Part shown: in pieces, positions 25,886-36,926 of the stretch | How the letters are laid out: every line of letters begins with the position of its first letter | Position numbering within the stretch: position 1 is the stretch's first letter | From: Carya illinoinensis | Taxonomy: Eukaryota; Streptophyta; Magnoliopsida; Fagales; Juglandaceae | NCBI RefSeq assembly: GCF_018687715.1 | Contig: NC_056757.1 | Coordinates: 29,307,501-29,371,500 of the forward strand | Direction of reading: 5' to 3' | DNA length: 64,000 bases | Notes under the pieces: model-generated | Told to the model about the DNA's origin: nothing | The model's database searches: none | Seen by the model: only the letters and a program-made list of their open reading frames with translations | Made by a program: the position numbers and the translations under genes

Positions 25886-26677
25886 GGCCCGTTTGGAATT
25901 TGTTCAATCTAATTTTAAATGACTTCTTTATTTACTTACTTTTTTTATTATTTTTACCTCTCTTTTCTTTTTTTTTATTTCTTTTTTTATTCCCTTCCAT
26001 CATTCCTTAACTCCCATAGGTTTGATCATATAGAATCTGGCCCATTTTCTCATTGAGCGAAAGGTACGAAATAAATCAGATTGATTTTTAGATCACAAGT
26101 ACTATGTGAAATCTTCGATTTTTTCCTCTTTCTCTATCCCTATCCTGCATGTACAACGTTTAAATCAATAGAGAACCTTTTCTTCTGTATCTGTATGAAT
26201 AGATATTATTACATTCTAATTCCTTCCCAATACCTCCCAAGGAAAATCCCGAATTGGATCCCAAATTGACGGGTTAGTGTGAGCTTATCCATGCGGTTAT
26301 GCAGTCTTCGAATAGGAATTCATTTTCTGAAAGATCTTGACTTTTCATGCTTTGGTGGGTCTCTGAGATCCTTTCGATGACCTATGTTGTGTTGAAAGGA
26401 TATCTATATGATCCGATCAAATATCTAATTTTTAAATCATTAAATCCATCTCAACTCAATTTCTTTACACATGGAATTCACAATTTTTTTCAAATCAACA
26501 CCTCTTTACAAGCCGGATTCACAATTTTTTATAAATACATATAAACTCGTCTTGACATCAAAATACATATAAACTCATTTTAAGTAGGTTCCACAAAATC
26601 CACTCAACCATCTTAACTCACTACCATTCATAAAGAATTCAACTTATCATAACTCAACTCAACATCCAAACGGGGCC
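25886..26677. mobile_element. Harbinger-like MITE interrupted by plastid DNA
   Basis: The ends are GGCCCGTTTGGA and TCCAAACGGGGCC, an inverted repeat with one mismatch. TAA on each side (25883-25885 and 26678-26680) matches the 3-base TWA duplication of PIF/Harbinger elements. The interior has no transposase. Roughly 410 bases of plastid-like sequence split it (see next entry). A worn relative lies at 10535. Confidence 0.75.
26005..26418. other. Nuclear insertion of plastid DNA (NUPT)
   Basis: The stretch with GAGAACCTTTTCTTCTGTATC, CCTCCCAAGGAAAATC and GATCCTTTCGATGACCTATG reads like non-coding plastid inverted-repeat sequence that I recall from many chloroplast genomes; the exact plastid interval (near rps12/trnV or ycf2/ycf15) is uncertain. 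Its base composition is clearly higher in G and C than its surroundings. A few changes from the recalled plastid version suggest it is not very recent. No functional plastid gene is included. Confidence 0.75.
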
Positions 26678-26685
26678 TAAGATCT

Positions 26686-27042
26686 TATTTCGTTATACAG
26701 ACGAGATGAAAAATCCATAAATAGTAGTGAGATAACTTATAAATAGTAATGAAATGGTTTGAGTTAAGATTTTTATGAGATTTTGAAAAATGAGAGAAAA
26801 TTTTGAATAAAAAATTTTGAAGTTAAAATAGGGTTAGAATATAATTTTTGTTTTGAGATTTGAAAAAGTTGAACTGTGTTTTATTTTTGTTTAGAAGTTT
26901 AGAAAATTTATAGTGATTAGGTAATGATTAAATGAAAAATTTGAAATTTTGAAATTGAAAAATATTTGTATTTAAATGATATTTGAATATTGAGATGAGA
27001 TTGGATGGTTTCACAAGTTTGTGAAACCAAATCAAGCCTAAG
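26686..27042. repeat. MITE, GAGATGAGAT family (copy 4)
   Basis: Starts ATCTTATTTCGTTATACAGACGAGATG, ends GTGAAACCAAATCAAGCC, with TTTGAAAAAGTTGAACTGTG and TAGTGATTAGGTAATGATTA between them. Sits directly next to the Harbinger element. Confidence 0.55.
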
Positions 27043-27057
27043 AGAATTCAAAGACTC

Positions 27058-27396
27058 TACTATATTGTAGTGGAAATGCTTAGAAAATGAGATGAAATGA
27101 GAAATCTGTTAATAATAATGAAATAGTTTGAGTTACAATGTTTTATGAGAGTTTGAAAAAAATTGAATAAAAATATTATGAAATTAAAATATTATTATAA
27201 TATAAATTTTTTAATATTATTTTTATTTTGTGATCTTCAAAGGTTATTTTTTTTAGATTTGAGAAATTTATAATAATTAGATAATGATTAGATGAAAAAT
27301 ATAAATATTTAAAATTAAAAAATATTTATGTTTAAGTAATATTTTAAGAAGAAAATGAGAAAAAAATGAAATCATCTCATCTCCCGAGCAACTTCT
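27058..27396. repeat. MITE, GAGATGAGAT family (copy 5)
   Basis: Contains GAGATGAAATGAGAAATCTG, TAATAATTAGATAATGATTAG and the mirrored end ATCATCTCATCTCCCGAG. A second copy in tandem with the previous one. Confidence 0.55.
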
Positions 27397-27482
27397 AATG
27401 TTTTGACTATTACATTACTATATTTTTATTTAATAAATTCGACTGGTGTAAGATAACAAGAAGAAAGTTCATCAAATGGTAA

Positions 27483-27559
27483 TACTTTTACATGCGAAAA
27501 TACTATTTACAAGTTGGCGTTACTTTTACATACGAAAATACTATTTACAAGTTGGTGTG
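27483..27559. repeat. Short tandem duplication, two units
   Basis: The unit ACTTTTACATACGAAAATAC followed by TATTTACAAGTTGG occurs twice in direct succession with a one-base difference (TGCG against TACG). Confidence 0.8.
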
Positions 27560-27717
27560 GACAACACATTTATAATATTGCTTAAAATGAGGGAGATAAA
27601 TATATGATATAGATTTTCTAATATTTATTCTCATTCAATATTCTTGGCCAACAAGTACATTCAAAATATTAGATATGGTGTAAAATCAATTTTACATGTA
27701 TCTTTCTCATCTTAATT

Positions 27718-28082
27718 TAAGGGTCTATTTGGGGTTGGGTTAAGAGTCTTAAAAAATGTTTACATAATCTTAAAAACTTTTTAAAGAAAAAAGTATGTTA
27801 TTTTAGCGTTACATATTAAAATATTTTTTAATCTCAAATAAATTAAACAGCTAGTTGGAGGAAAATCATCGTTTTTATATTTTTCTCTAACATACTTTTT
27901 CTGATAATGTGAAACGAAATCCGAATTTCAAAAAAATTGTTAGTATCCATAAAACTTTCAAACTTCTAAAAATATGATCATAATTTTTAAAAAATCAAAT
28001 AATGGTGATTTCTACCTTAAAAAGTATTTTTTTTAATTTGTTTCTAAATAAATGTAACATGTTTAAAAGTGTTTTAAACATG
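27718..28082. repeat. Worn transposon-like repeat (copy 1)
   Basis: Starts GGGTCTATTTGGGGTTGG and holds blocks such as TCTTAAAAAATGTTTACATA and TTAAAAACTTTTTAAAGAAAA. A related, reversed stretch at 63398-63880 shares TTTAAACATGT-like and AAAATATTACGTTTA-like blocks. Confidence 0.4.
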
Positions 28083-28083
28083 A

Positions 28084-28246
28084 GTAATGCTATATATAAT
28101 TATTAACTGTCAAGTATCGCGTACTACTTTTGAAAAATAATAGAATATTAAAAAAATTAATTTTTTATGCATGTCATATATTTACTTATTTAAAAAAAAA
28201 TACACAACGTTTGCATATTCTATAACTGTAAATATTATTTCTCTTT
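28084..28246. repeat. MITE, TGTGCAAGT family (copy 4)
   Basis: Starts AGTAATGCTATATATAATTA and ends CGTTTGCATATTCTATAACTGTAAATATTATT, with the AAAAAAATTAATTTTTTATG core. Confidence 0.6.
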
Positions 28247-28639
28247 AAACATATAAATACTAAATAATAAATAACATTTTAATAATAAAATAAATTACTT
28301 AAATTATAAATCCTAAAACTATAACTATAAACTGTATTTTTTATAGTAATCTCAAACATACACGTTATTGAGGCCCTCTATAAGCTGTATATAAACGTAG
28401 GTGGGAAACAAAAGTACAATTATGCAATTCCAGTCGCAATCCCCAAGGCATCTTTGGTTCTTCCACTCTTTTGAAAGGCATATTTCTTTGCTTTTGTCGT
28501 GAAAATACATATTTTTGGCACGATTCCGATTGTGTCGTTTAGTTAGATCGGTGGAGAGAATCGGCTACTCTGAACGACAGAGTTTTTAATTGTAAATTTT
28601 TGTTAAAAAATGACAAAATCGATAAATCATTTATTTTTT

Positions 28640-28835
28640 TTATTTTAAAAAGTTTATAAACATAAAAAGATATTATAAAAATAAATTTATAAATTAACGT
28701 AATTTCATATAATATGTTAGATATATTTTATAATAAAATTTAATTTTACAATCTAACGTAGTGTATCAAATCATATCAATTAATAGATTTATTTTTACGA
28801 AATTTTCTTATAATTAAATCATGTATCTTTTATCA
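28640..28835. repeat. Inverted-repeat MITE, TTTATAATAAAATTTAA family (copy 1)
   Basis: Arm 1 has AAATAAATTTATAAATTAACGT; arm 2 has CAATTAATAGATTTATTTTTACG. The hinge carries AGATATATTTTATAATAAAATTTAATTTTAC. Copies at 52885, 58515 and 61305 share this plan. Confidence 0.6.
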
Positions 28836-29164
28836 AATGATTGAAATTATCAAAATTGAAAACACGTAAGAGCAAAATTCAGAATCATAATAGGAGCATC
28901 AATTTATCTAGAAGAGGAAGATTATTTCAACTTTTAATAGGAACACAAAACTAATAATATCTTCATAGATTATTCCTCAATATCCATACGATTTTTAAGG
29001 ACTCGTAATTTGATTTTTTCTAGGAAGATTCTTGGAAATGTATATGGCAAGGACCATTCATTGGGTTGGTTCTATTGGATTCTGTGAACATTCAGCAAGA
29101 AGCTAGCTGAATAAGAAAACATGATTAGTTTCATTGACATTTGGAAGGGACAATAAGAAATAAT

Positions 29165-29322
29165 ATTTATAATTTTAAAATATATAAGTGCTATATTTTA
29201 AAAAAAATAAATAAATATGAGATTCATATAAAAAATTAAATTTTTAACAATAGATTCTATTTTTTTTAAAATGATAACGCGACATTTACAGAACTCGTAA
29301 GTATAACTAATATTCTACACTA
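29165..29322. repeat. MITE, TGTGCAAGT family (copy 5)
   Basis: Shows AAAAAAAATAAATAAATATGAGATTC, the AAAAAATTAAATTTTTAACAATAGATTC core and the far end GACATTTACAGAACTCG. Confidence 0.5.
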
Positions 29323-30819
29323 TTTTATCCACTTTAATGATTTGATGATAAATCCGTCAGACTACATGTGGCGGGTTGGGTCGCTTGCCTACCATTAAAT
29401 TTTGCAATTCATTGTCGGAATTTTCAAACCTATTTATGAATGAAAATACAAATAGATGGTTTTTTTTTTTGTCATATCTTCAAACAAATGATTCACACAG
29501 TCATTATTTGCGGCAAAGTAAAGAAGGAAAAAGGGAGCATAAGTTATCCAAATTTTCAGCCAACGAGCACATTAAATCAATCAATAAATATAACTTCTAG
29601 AAAGAGTGACTTCCTTTTCAATAAAAAAAAGGGGAGAAAAGAAGATGGTAAAAATGCTAAAAAAATATTTTAATTTTGAAAACTGCAAGCATCTACAGAT
29701 TTTATAAAAATTATTTTAATTTAATGCCATTAATTAAATCCCCTCGTTTGGTGCGTTTTAAAGGTATTCCATTTTCCAACTTGTTTAAAGGAGGCTGAGT
29801 GGAGCCACCAAATTGATTGCTCATCAATTAATGACATTGAAATTTGACATTTTATTTATTTATATAGAAGAAACAATATGTTTATAATATAGATTTATTA
29901 AAAGGGGGCTATTAGAGACATAAAGAAATATCCTAAAAGGATTTTACAAGTTAACGTGGTGCATTACCAATGTGTGACATCTCTCTCTCTCTCTCTCCAT
30001 TTCCCTTGTTGGCGATTTATGCCCCATTGGGGTGGTTTCCAACCACTCTAGCCATCAGGCAATTGTCGTTGGCCATGCAAGCTGTGACTATCCCAGCCAC
30101 GCCGTAACTACCGCAACACAGTGCACAAAACCTCTCCCCCTGCCTCTCCCCTTCGCCCCTTTCCCTCTCCTTTTTCCTCATCAACGATGTCTACCTCCCT
30201 TGGTGGTTCCAACCACCCTAACCAACAGATGACAACTATTGACCACATAAGATGAGACCACCCTAGCCACGCAAGTCGCGACCACACTGTGACAACCATG
30301 ACACAATGCATGAAACGTATATAGCAAGCTACTGTCTGTTGGTAGTGCTACTTGAACCTATGATGATTTCTAACACCCTAAGGTGGTCCCTGACAACCGT
30401 GACGAGCACGGGGAGGGGGAGAGAGAGAAGGAAGGGAAGAGGTACGGAGAGATTAAGGGGAGAAAGAAAAAAATGGGAAGACGTAGCACACTGGTAATTT
30501 ACCTAATCAGTGTATAAGATCCCCTTTGTGGGATTTCCTTACCTTATTAAAAATATATACATATATATTGTATAAATATAAATATATATTGTATAGACAT
30601 ACAAAATAAACTTGAAATTATATATTTATATATATTATTTAAACACATTTTATAGTTCGGATTAATTTAATGACAACACTTAATGCAATAAAAATTGTAT
30701 GTTATATCTATATTCTAGAAAATATTTAGATTAAAAAAATTATAAAAAAGCATAACCCATGATACACCATTGCATTGTTTTGTTGGAGGATTGTCAATGA
30801 CAGACAAACAAAACAATTG

Positions 30820-31160
30820 GCCTAGTTTGGGGATAAAAGTTTTTAAGATATTTCATTCATAAATATTATTTAAATATAAAATATTTTTTAATTCCAAATT
30901 TTTATATTTTTCATTTAATGATTATCTAATCATTATAATTTTTTCAAACTTCTAAACAAAATATAAAAATAATATAATTTTTTAAGTTTTAAAATAAAAA
31001 TTATATTGAAAAATTATATTCAAACAATTTGTTAATCTTATAATATTTTTATTCATTTTTTTTTAAATTTTAATAGAATATTTTAATTCAAACTATTTTA
31101 TTATTATTCATAAATATTTTAAAATATTCTAAATATTAATGACATGTTTCACATATCGGA
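30820..31160. repeat. MITE, GAGATGAGAT family (copy 6)
   Basis: Starts GGCCTAGTTTGGGGATAAAAG and has TCATTTAATGATTATCTAATC then TTTTTTCAAACTTCTAAACAAAATATAAAAATAAT. The far end is unclear near 31140-31160. Confidence 0.5.
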
Positions 31161-32169
31161 CAACGGGCTTGCTGGGCCTACAACACAAAAAATGTAAGGG
31201 CTCGTTGGATGGTGAAATATTTCCGATATCAAAGTCAACTCTCTTATCCTTATAGAAAATTTTTATGTAAGAGTATGGACCTTAATTCTAACTTGAAATT
31301 TTGCTCAAAAAAAAAAAAAACTTGAAATTAAGCTTTTATACTCCTTATCGAGGAGGGCTCCCGTTTCTAGTAACAAGGGGTGTCCTCCACTGTATTAGGT
31401 ACCATGTCGTCGTGACATTTATTGTGACGTGGCTACTCTGAATTATGTCTAGTGCAACAAGTTGGTGAGTGTGCCAATGTCTGAGCACTCTGTCAGGAAT
31501 AGAGCCTCCCCCAGGGATCTCTTGCCTGACCATTCAATGCTACATGGTTCTCTGTAGTTTACGTAAGAGTTGATGCTGTCTCATCTTTCACGTTTATCCT
31601 TTTGCCACGTTGGCTTTGGGCCCTCTTTCATCTGTCTTGATTGGTGGGCGGTTACGTCCCGCCTGAGATACCAATCTTTATCTAAAGTCCAAGCCCAAGC
31701 TCATTACGTCTATGGGCTCAACATATCATCGTCATCTCCGAGTATTCAAGCTGCTCGAAAGAAAAGCTTGTCAAGGGAGGAAGTGGGTGAGGGACATTTA
31801 GGTGGTGTTGGGAGAAGTGGGAGAAGTGGGTATTTTTGTAAGAGAGTGGAGGTTGGAGGTTGAGAGAGAAATGCGAGTTCATCTAGGAGTGTGGAGTGTG
31901 GAGGTGGCAGAGGGAGGAAATGTTGGCGGTAGAGAGAGAGATGCGTGTTCGTTGAAGAGAGAGGATGCGCAGCAGAGGTGGGGGCATTGGTGGCAAAGAG
32001 AGAAATGTGAGTTCATATAACAAGAAGAGCTGGAGAAGAGTAGTAGTTATGGTAGTGAATTTTATATTGGGAAGAAGAAAAATTTTACCTCGTCTTCCCA
32101 AGAATGTAGTTCAAGGCATGAACTGCAATCAGACCCACTTGAATTGAGGAAGGGGGATTGTAGACAAAA

Positions 32170-35100
32170 CGATGGAAGGAAAACAATTTTTGAAGAGTGA
32201 GAATTATAGAAGAAGAGAAGATGGTTCTAGTTCATCCTATTACTCATATTCGTCTTCTGGGTTTTGAGAGTGATATGGAAGTTCAGAATAAGCAGGTGAG
32301 ATTCAAGGAAGAATCATCAAGTGGGTTTAGGGACTCAAGAAATAGTGGGAAAGATAAACTGGCGGGGGAAATGGAAGTGGTTAGACAGCATAAGAGGCAT
32401 AAAGATGATGCAGGTGGACAAGGAGCAACCTCAGAACAGAGAAATACTGGCGTGAGGAATGGTGTTGAGTGGGAGTGGATGAAGAAGAAGAAGCTCACTG
32501 AAATCTCAGATGAAGAAAAAGAGTCGGAACAAATCCTCACAAATGCATTCATGATTATCAAGAACCTATGGAAGTAATAATGGAAAGACATCCAGCTCCC
32601 ACAAGAAAATCAAGGATGAGGAAGAAAATTTAAAATTGGTGACCAATCTGGACAAGGGAACAAGAAAGCAATATGATCAAATGGAGAATCAAGTCTTTGA
32701 AGTATCAAAACCAAGAAGAAATTAACACCAGCAACCTACAGAATTTCCCGAGTTCTGCGCCAGCAATGTCGAGACAACTCTCTTACAAAAAAAGAAACTC
32801 CCACCAACTCTTTGAGACATCCGAAATTCAAGAATTTAATACGGAGACTGACACAATGAGATCGAAAGATAAAATAAGTTACTATGAAGCAGATTAAACA
32901 TATTTATTTTTTGTCAAAAAGTGGGTCAGCATCAAAAGGCACTTCCTTGCTTTTGGAAAGGATAATCTAGGTTTTAAAAAAGATACAAAACGTTTTATCT
33001 TTACCTTCACCTTCTAGAGGCATAAGCAGGTCTCCCATTGTAGAAGTGTTTTCAGAAACCAGTAAAACTGATGCACCTGGACCTGCCTCGGAAAGAACCT
33101 GTTAGTGCAAGATTGACTGAAATCTCAGGGTCTGAGGAATAGACGAGGAATTGAAACGAAGGAGACTTCAGCGGAACAAGCAAGTTCCAAGAGATAGATT
33201 TGATGAATGGGAAGAAGCATATAAACTTGAAAGTAAGCGGCAGAGAATTGATGAAATGTTTATAAGGGAGATGCTGTTAGAAGCCAAGAAGGCTGCTGAT
33301 GCTTGGGAGGTGCCTGTTGGGGCTGTACTTGTGAAGCTTGGAAAGATTATTGCTCGTGGATGCAAACTGTAAGTTGTGTGAGCTTATTTGTCTCTTGTTT
33401 GGTTGGATTTTGGGTATTTATTTGGAGATATGTATTTCAGTGTGGAAGAGTTACTGGACTCCACCGCTCATGCGGAAATGATTTGCATACGTGAGGCTTC
33501 AATGGTACTTTCCTATGTTTTAGAACCTGTTTTAAGCTTTTGTTTCTAAAACCTTAAATCTCATCTCAATTTATGTAAGATGCAACCGTGCCTAAAGATT
33601 GAAAGCCGCACACTTTATTCAACTCATGTGGAATATAACTGAGGACTTGGATTAATTGCTACATTTACATTGAAAAACATATATGGCATATTGACTGTCT
33701 TTACGCTGCTGGTTAGACTGCAAAAGGGAGCCGCTGCTATCTAGGGCAGTATGAGAAAAATGTCAGTTCCTTGATGGGTTGACGTACAATAGATAGGAAC
33801 ATTTGCATTGTACTTGCATCATACTTAGAAAGAAAAAAAATAGAAATGAACAAAATAAAATAAAATAAAAGAAGAAATAGATGTATGTACTGCGGTACTG
33901 GCCATTATACGTATCAGTGTCTAATGTTTTGTTATGTACCTGTTATTTACCATCCCGGTTACCAAGTTAACAAGAATATGATGGCAGTAGTAGTATGAAC
34001 ATGCAAAGGCCTCTCTACAGTCTCTTTAGAGCACATAATACCGATTAGGTTCTTCTATATGGAATGTACTTTCCCTGTCAAACTGTTTGATTTCATCTTG
34101 CTTCAGCTTGATAATGTTGTCCATTCTCAGGAGAACGCTTTACGTAACACTCGAACCATGTCCCATATGTGCTGGAATCAACATTCTTGTATGGGGAGCA
34201 CCCAATAAGCTTCTTGGAGCTGATGGCAGCTGGATTAGGTATGCTGGTTTTTTGTTTTTTTGAATCCCATGGTGTAAAATGATATTTAAATCAGTCAGCC
34301 ATTGTTTTTTATAATATCATGTAATAAGAATTCTGCCTAATCAAAAACTTGCAGTTTTTTTTTTGGGGGGGGGGGGATATTTTATCAGTGTTGAGTGGTG
34401 GCTTGATTCTTGTTGAAAAGCACCATTCCAGTCTGTTCGCTTGAGCGACAGAGCGAAACTTTAGATAGATTGTTGGATCGATAATTGCTCGACAATCAGC
34501 TCGAGCAAGACCTCATACAGATTGTTCGCTTAACTCTTGCTCAATAGTTAGCTCGAGCGAGATCCATGTAGAGTGTCGCTTGATACTCTTTCGATACTCA
34601 ACTCGAGTGAGTGCCAGATAGTGTCCAGCGAATGTTCGTAAATTAGGGTTCTTGCATCGTTAAGTATAAATACATGCGTATTTTCATTGTATTGTACTTT
34701 TCAACGACTAGAATATAGAAAGAGAGAGAGAAGTTCTTTTGTGAGATTCTTGAGAGTTCATTAAGTGTATTGAGACTTTGGGATTGAGGACTTTTGTGAT
34801 TGATTTCTTGTACTCCACCTTTATTTGATAGTGAATTCATTGAGATCGACCCCGCCAGTGGACGTAGGCTTACTCTAAGCCGAACCATTTAAATCTTGGT
34901 ATTCTGTATGTATGATTGTTGTTTTTCATTTTTTGTTTGCTTACGCTTTTATACTTTAAATTAGCTGCTGATAATCAGTTAATCCCAACAATTTGGACTA
35001 TCTATTTTCTTTATTGAAACAAACTCAGAATTTCCGATTTCATAACAAAGGCATGGAAAAAATACATTGTGATCCAAATTTGAAAGAATAAGTTTTTCAC

Positions 35101-35498
35101 TATTAGTCTTCCTTAAGCACACGCTATGCCTATGAATTAGCATAGTTGTTATATTCTGCATTCAAATCCTGTACAATCTAGTAGTCATGATTTTATTTTC
35201 GAACCACTTCTATCCTCTGCATGTGGGTGAACTGTAATTTATTTATTTGTTTTTCACAGACTTTTTCCGGATGGAGTTGGGAATGGGACGGAAGTTTCAG
35301 ATAAGCCAGCTGCTCCTGTCCACCCATTCCACCACAAAATGACAATCCGAAGAGGTGTTGGCATCAGAGTGTGCAGATTTAATGCTGCAAATCTTCTAGC
35401 TGAGGAGAAGGAAGAAAGAGAAGAAAGAAGAGCCCCCTCCCCAGCCTTCACATCTTTCTCTCACACCATCCATTAAGGATGGTGTGAGAGATGCATGA
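32170..35498 (+). pseudogene. TADA: Decayed copy of chloroplast tRNA adenosine deaminase TADA
   Basis: Functional TADA makes inosine at the wobble position of plastid tRNA-Arg(ACG). Here exons can be followed in order: a Ser/Arg-rich N-terminal part with NYRRREDGSS near 32206, RRRLQRNKQVPRDRFDEWEE from 33157, VPVGAVLV near 33309, the zinc/catalytic motif HAEM at about 33466, PCPICAG near 34167, LLGADGSWIR before 34240, and LFPDGVGNG from 35258. Damage is clear. A frameshift at about 32258 splits SSSG from FESDMEV. Frames break repeatedly from 32577 to 33150. The exon between HAEM and TLYVTLEPC is not found. Six residues are gone after PCPICAG. A frameshift at about 35357 is followed by an in-frame TAG at 35396. 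Introns are kept, so it decayed in place rather than by retroposition. The start is uncertain and may reach back to about 31745. An intron holds an LTR-like insert. Confidence 0.85.
34389..34990. mobile_element. Probable solo LTR inside a TADA intron
   Basis: It begins TGTTGAG and ends CCCAACA, has a TATAAATA box near 34667, and resembles Copia LTRs in layout. Three tandem units of about 51 bases lie at 34469-34520, 34521-34571 and 34572-34621, each ending in a CTCGAGYRAGAYC-like block. No matching target duplication is seen (ATCAG against ATTTG), so boundaries may be off by tens of bases. Confidence 0.5.
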
Positions 35499-36926
35499 TT
35501 ATCTTCCATATTTTCTGTCTGTAAGGATGGGACTGGACACCGTATTTCTTCAACTGGTTAACATTATATTGAAAGAGCAATGATAGACTGACAACCAAAT
35601 TACACTTTGTTTACAACTTATCAATAAAATAATATTTTTTTAAATTCAAATCCATAAAATCAAAATCAAAATTAAAATAAATATTTCAAAAAATATTATT
35701 TTATACAAATATTGTATAAAAATTGTAAAGTAGTTGTTGTTTTATCATTTCTCATATTGGTATTGTTGTGTCCTTCAAACGAAATAAAGTTGGTATTGTT
35801 GTGGGTTGTCTAAACCGCTAGACTGAACATTATCTGATGTCGAATGGCTTTACTAAACCGCTAGACTGAACATTATAAATCCCCAAGTTGTAAAAATGGT
35901 GCAGCCTAGTGGTTGAAAGGCGAGTTTGGGATGAGTTGTAGACTCGGGAACATCTTGGATTTGATTCCAAATTATGAGTTTTACCATATTACATGATATA
36001 CGATTCTAGGCTTTTATCTATTTCTTGGGTTTCTTTTGCACATAAATGGCAAGCATAATGCTAGCGTTAGAGTTGCTAAACCAGAGACAAAACCTTCCGT
36101 TTTCCTTGATCGTAAACTGAACATCAAGCAAAGAACCTGCCGAGTTCATGATATCGCCATGGGTTAGAATTCGGAACCGAGTAAGGGTTTGGTTGGCAGC
36201 AGGCTTGAAACAGAAATGGCTGTTTGTTTACAGCGAAGATGAGGTTTTTCAACTTTTATATCAAATCTGGGTCATCAGAAATTTTTGGTGAAGCCAGGAA
36301 GGAGTTCTAAAGCCTTGCTTCACCCGACTCTTGGATAGGGACTGGTCACCGGCGTTTAGGTTAGATGTTGGGATCTTTATGGTAATACGTACATATAAAA
36401 AAAAAGGTCGGTAGGGGTTTATTAGCTTTCGCTGTATCATTTTAATGTCCTTTCCTTTTGCCAAAAGCCATAAGAAATGAGAATTTCATGTTCTTATGAG
36501 AGAATGTACAAAATTCAGATGACTAGAAAGTTCGGAACTGACATCCATGCATAAGAGCCAGAGGTCTTAAGTTGTCATATTCAGTCCTAATCATCAGTGC
36601 CAACAAAGAAACAGTATCAGAAACGATGGTGGAAAAGATTGATTAAAAGATTTCAGTAGGTATTATGAAACTTGGAAGTTAAGAAATAAAAGCTTCTGCC
36701 ATATTGTGAGGTTGAAACACGATTACTAAGCTCAGCCTTGAAGGGTCTAAAAGCCTTAACAACTTCGTTTGCCAAATCATTAGAAGGGATGTAGCAATCA
36801 CATGAGCCATGAAGACTACATCTCTCCCTCCAACATTACACAGCCCGTTTTTTACTCCTCCCAACTCCCTCTCTGTCGTATATATCAAACCACCACTATG
36901 TCTCATCAGTTCTCATCTTCACAGAA
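35499..36926. other. Intergenic region between the TADA copy and the AGP gene
   Basis: No gene is recognised. A short duplication of TAAACCGCTAGACTGAACAT occurs at about 35811 and 35853. A SINE-like stretch follows (next entry). The 36.2-36.5 kb part has somewhat higher GC but no frame I can assign. A TATATAT run at 36880 lies close to the AGP start. Confidence 0.45.
35896..36030 (+). mobile_element. Possible SINE head (tRNA-like promoter boxes)
   Basis: GTGCAGCCTAGTGGTTGAAA resembles a tRNA box A, and GGATTTGATTCCAA about 45 bases on resembles box B. No poly-A tail or target duplication was found, so this is tentative. Confidence 0.35.

Larger units (their letters stand above)
23121..31744. 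other. Gene-free, repeat-rich interval
   Basis: No protein gene is recognisable over more than 8 kb. The DNA is mostly AT-rich filler plus the dated elements listed separately. An (AT)n microsatellite lies at about 24598-24624. Around 30.0-30.5 kb a CT-rich to ACC-rich patch encodes no recognisable protein. At 31.35-31.74 kb the GC content rises; this could be a worn LTR or the former promoter of the TADA copy. Confidence 0.55.

Noticed and set aside
26005..26418. The plastid block as a functional gene
   Set aside because: It matches non-coding plastid sequence, has no long frame with a known product and is embedded in a nuclear MITE.
29376..29673. Two overlapping Lys/Phe-rich frames in the repeat region
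   Set aside because: AT-rich random frames in a region full of MITEs.
30032..30497. Frames in the CT/ACC-rich patch
   Set aside because: Imperfect short repeats make open frames by composition; no recognisable domain.
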